Shown here: piece after piece, positions 61,263 to 64,000 of the stretch
Position numbering within the stretch: position 1 is the stretch's first letter
Layout: each line of letters starts with the position of its first letter
From: Sphaerolaimus hirsutus
Lineage: Eukaryota > Nematoda > Chromadorea > Monhysterida > Sphaerolaimidae
Direction of reading: 5' to 3'
Assembly (NCBI GenBank): GCA_964036195.1
Contig: OZ038450.1
Location: 27,778,794-27,842,793, forward strand
Length of the DNA stretch: 64,000 bases
Translations under genes and position numbers: made by a program
The notes under the pieces: model-generated
The model's input: only the letters and a program-made list of their open reading frames with translations
The model's database searches: none
Told to the model about the DNA's origin: nothing

Positions 61263-63230
61263 ATGGCCACACAGCACAGGGTCATTTCTCAGTTGACAGC
61301 ACTCAACATGTTAAGGGATTGTCAACTGGTTGCGCTCAAAGAAAGCACCTGCAAAAATCTGGTGAAACAGGTTGCTCAGGTGCAGTCCAATTTGGATATT
61401 GCTGTCAGATGGTTGAGATCAAAATGGGGAACAGATGGTTTGTTTGTGTGTTAAATATACTTATTTGATTACTTTACTGCCTGCCACATGTGGGAAATAT
61501 TGTAGTGTGTTGGGTACATTTTCAAAATATAAGTTGCAAAACATATTACACATTATGTATTACATATTACACATCAAAAAATTCATCTACATCCACGTCA
61601 GTTACATCTTGCACCTACTTTTTTACTGAAACACGCTATGCTAATAACAGTTTCTGTCAACATCATTTTTCAGACAAACAAGCCCATTGAACAAATTTAA
61701 AAAATTTGTAGGCATATGTCAAAAAACACACTTGTCAAGCTCTAAAAATTGTCCTAGATATTTAAAGAACCCTGTCCTTTGTCCCATTTCAGGTGGACAG
61801 CTGTTATTAATCAGTACCAACTTTCGTAAGGCGAGTTGGCTGAAGTCAAGTTTCAGTGTGTCCATGCAGGCGGTACCCAGCGAGAACTTGCCCAAAGAGC
61901 CGCCACAGCACACAGAGCTCTCACAGTTGGCTGGCACATCCACAAAGGTTTTCTTTTGAGTATTTTCCTGGCCAAATTTACTGGCTAAGCATGCAAGATC
62001 GTGACTTTAGGGTGCAGTGTGGTGCTATCCCATTTGTCAGGAATTGTCATTTTGCTTATCAACTTAATGTTTTTTTTTGAACATTTTCTGCATATTAGTT
62101 TTGGGATTTAGTGATCCTGATCATGAGAATCCAAGAAGCCAATCCCATCCTGACAAGTCAATCCCATTTGAACCCTAGTGCATGATCCCTTTGAACCCCA
62201 GTCCTCTGTAGTGTAAACCCACCAGTCATGTATAGGTATACCTTGAATATCAGGAAATTTTTGTGGAAATGCAAGAAGTATACCTAGCACTGAACACATG
62301 TATACAGTACACCTTTGACTCATTGCCATTCACAATGCCAATTGTTCCATGACATGGTGCCTATCAAAATTCTAGGGGGGGGGGGGTGCTGCTTGAATAA
62401 TCCTGTGGAGCAGTCCTCCCTGTGAAAAAACCTGCTCACATATATCAATAATTCACAGGATACCATCTGCAGTTCAGTGACCAAAAAGACACAAGTTCCT
62501 GCAGATGAAAATCAATCACCCATTATAACTATTGACAGTGATGATACTTCTTGTGCAGGTAAGGCCCATTTTGAGAACAGTGGTTCAGTCAACTTTGTAC
62601 CCTCAGATATGGCTAGATACATAAAGGATGGAGTGGATGGAAACCTGAAATGTGTTGTTAAAAAAACATATCTGGCTGCTTATAGGCACACAATATCACG
62701 GTTTCTTTTCCTGGTCAGCTCTTGTCCCCAGCAAAGTACACACAGGTTTAGTCCTTATCCGGACATTTTCTGATTTCCAGCCAAAGACCTTTTCTCAGCT
62801 CTATTGGAGCTTCGTAGCTAAATAAAGGCTGAAACTAAAATCCCAATCCTTATACTGAAGGCTGAAAACCAGTGCTGAAAATGGTAGGACAGCCCCCATC
62901 CCCCACTTACTGAACCTATTTAGGTTGTTGAGTAAGAAAATCTGGCATATTGCTGACAAAAAAAATATTTAACAAACATCTACTGTTCTGTCAGCTGTCT
63001 GCAAGAATCTACTTTTCCATAAGTGAAAAATAACACATGGCTGGCATTTTTCAGACACAAATATCAGGCAATCACAAATTGCACAGCTGCAAGAGAACGA
63101 CAAGTGTGTTTTCTGTGATTACAATTTGACCACAGAGGACAAAGATTGGGATCCGGCCTGGAGAAGGGCAAAAATGTTGGGACACCTGCTGCAGCAACAT
63201 CCAGCTCAGTTTGCAGATGCTGTGCTCAAG
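61263..63230 (+). CDS. Unrecognised host gene, four phase-compatible exons (partial)
   Basis: Exons: 61263-61437 (MATQHRVISQLTALNMLRDC...), 61793-61947, 62459-62558, 63055-63230. Introns have GT...AG ends (donors GTTTGT, GTTTTC, GTAAGG; acceptors TTTGTCCCATTTCAG, AATTCACAG, GCATTTTTCAG). The phases agree at every join (1, 0, 1). Exon 3 is acidic (IITIDSDDTSC). Exon 4 has CVFCDYN followed about 24 residues later by GHLLQQHP, which could be a C2H2-like zinc site. Exon 4 ends at a GTGAAA donor, and later exons are not identified here. GC-rich coding-like sequence at 61076-61170 may be an earlier exon. The first ATG was chosen because the frame is open from it, but an upstream exon is possible. 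I do not know the function. Confidence 0.6.
62110..62177 (-). mobile_element. Right end of the TAGGGTTCAAATGGGAT family
   Basis: AATCCCATCCTGACAAGTCA and ATCCCATTTGAACCCTA form the inverse of the terminus at 6159. It lies in the second intron of the four-exon gene. Confidence 0.5.
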
Positions 63231-63309
63231 GTGAAAATGAGAGATGGCTGATTTGAAGATGTGGGATGTTAGATAGTTTCAAACTGATGTTAGATAATTT
63301 AGAATGAAT

Positions 63310-63710
63310 AACTCGAATAACTCCCCCTTGAATAACTCCCCCTGTTAACGAGATGGGGAAAAAGTAACTCCCCCCTCGAATAACTCCCCCCTCTTGAATA
63401 ACTTTCCCCTACGGATGAAAACTATAATTTACTCTAAAAAATACAAAGGAATATTATCATACAGCAGCGACAGCAGATACATGATGTGTATGCAGTGTAT
63501 ACACATATTTTTGTTGTTGTTGGAACGTTATATACCTGAATTATATGAGTTTACAGACTGCACCCATACAATGAATGAAGTCCAAGTTTTATGAGGAAAA
63601 ATAACTTCCCCCTTCGAATAACTCCCCCCTCCCCCTTGAATAACTCCCCCCTGCAGAACGTCTGAGGAAAAAATAACTCCCCTGGGGTTTTATTCGAGGA
63701 TTTAGGGTAG
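63310..63710. mobile_element. Element with GAATAACTCCCCC word arrays
   Basis: CGAATAACTCCCCC words occur at 63313-63410 and 63605-63690, on either side of a 200-bp AT-rich middle. The right side ends TTTTATTCGAGGATTTAGGG. It is related in style to the CCCCTCGAAATACC family. Confidence 0.5.
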
Positions 63711-64000
63711 ATAGTCATATTATCAAATCATACCTGTCCTACAGTGATCATTCATGTAACATCTTTCTCATGTGAAAAATGCAGCTTCACTACACACTTA
63801 TTATGAGTACATGTATGGCCAGTGCCATGGAACGCTGTGTATGTATGTAAACATACATACAAATACAGCAAAAAGCACACCATTGAGTGTATTTTAAATG
63901 ATTTGCGGCCACAGCGAGAAAAACTAATGATAATATCTTATCTATGGTGAAAAATGCGCGCCTGCGCGCAAAATTTTTTACACTGACGTTGAAAAATTAG
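63711..64000. other. Unassigned sequence at the right edge
   Basis: A short GTATGTATGTAAACATACATACA palindrome lies near 63838-63860 (more than 20 bases; its core is GTATGTAAACATAC). No gene was recognised. Confidence 0.4.

Overview
This is nuclear DNA from an animal. It is AT-rich, is dominated by transposable elements, and has a few intron-bearing host genes and one 200-base assembly gap. The BEL/Pao retrotransposon (a metazoan lineage), GT-AG introns, TATA-driven first exons and many hAT-like elements with 8-bp target duplications all fit a repeat-rich invertebrate. I cannot name the species. No ribosomal RNA, tRNA or CRISPR array was seen.

Layout. 0-2 kb: two pieces of a hAT-like composite (TIR TAGGGTGTCA) carrying decayed BEL/Pao pol and arrays of the word CGGAAAACGG. 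2-3.7 kb: a small host gene with TATA box, signal-peptide exon and cysteine-rich second exon. 3.5-22 kb: an accretion of short non-autonomous DNA elements, many nested, several with clean TIRs and target-site duplications. 22.75-35.03 kb: a nearly complete 12.3-kb BEL/Pao element on the minus strand (LTR, gag, protease, RT, RNase H, integrase, envelope-like glycoprotein). It has one in-frame stop in integrase, a long second reading frame overlapping the envelope tail, a GC hairpin in each LTR, and a strand-biased TGTGA word along its whole length. 35.0-38.9 kb: gap and more array-type repeats. 38.90-54.01 kb: another TAGGGTGTCA composite (minus orientation), split by a 13.2-kb LINE-like retrotransposon at 39720-52874. 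54.7-60.8 kb: coding-like host sequence split by a 5.4-kb hAT-like element that contains further nested elements. 61.2-63.2 kb: four phase-compatible exons of an unrecognised host gene.

The two most unusual objects are as follows. (1) The 13.2-kb LINE has an endonuclease-RT ORF preceded by a gene that reads as 14 GC-richer exons and 13 intron-like GT-AG segments. Exons and nearly all introns stay open in one frame across the whole element, and a strong splice acceptor lies two bases before the endonuclease-RT start codon. This suggests a LINE that uses retrovirus-like splicing while its unspliced genome remains translatable. (2) The BEL/Pao element has an env gene plus an overlapping ORF with an arginine-rich motif and a GC-rich LTR hairpin, which is the layout of a complex retrovirus with a Rev/Tat-like factor. 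Both are inferences from sequence and need transcript data.

All work was by eye. Coordinates of repeat edges are good to a few bases where a TIR or target duplication is quoted, and otherwise to roughly 10-20 bases.
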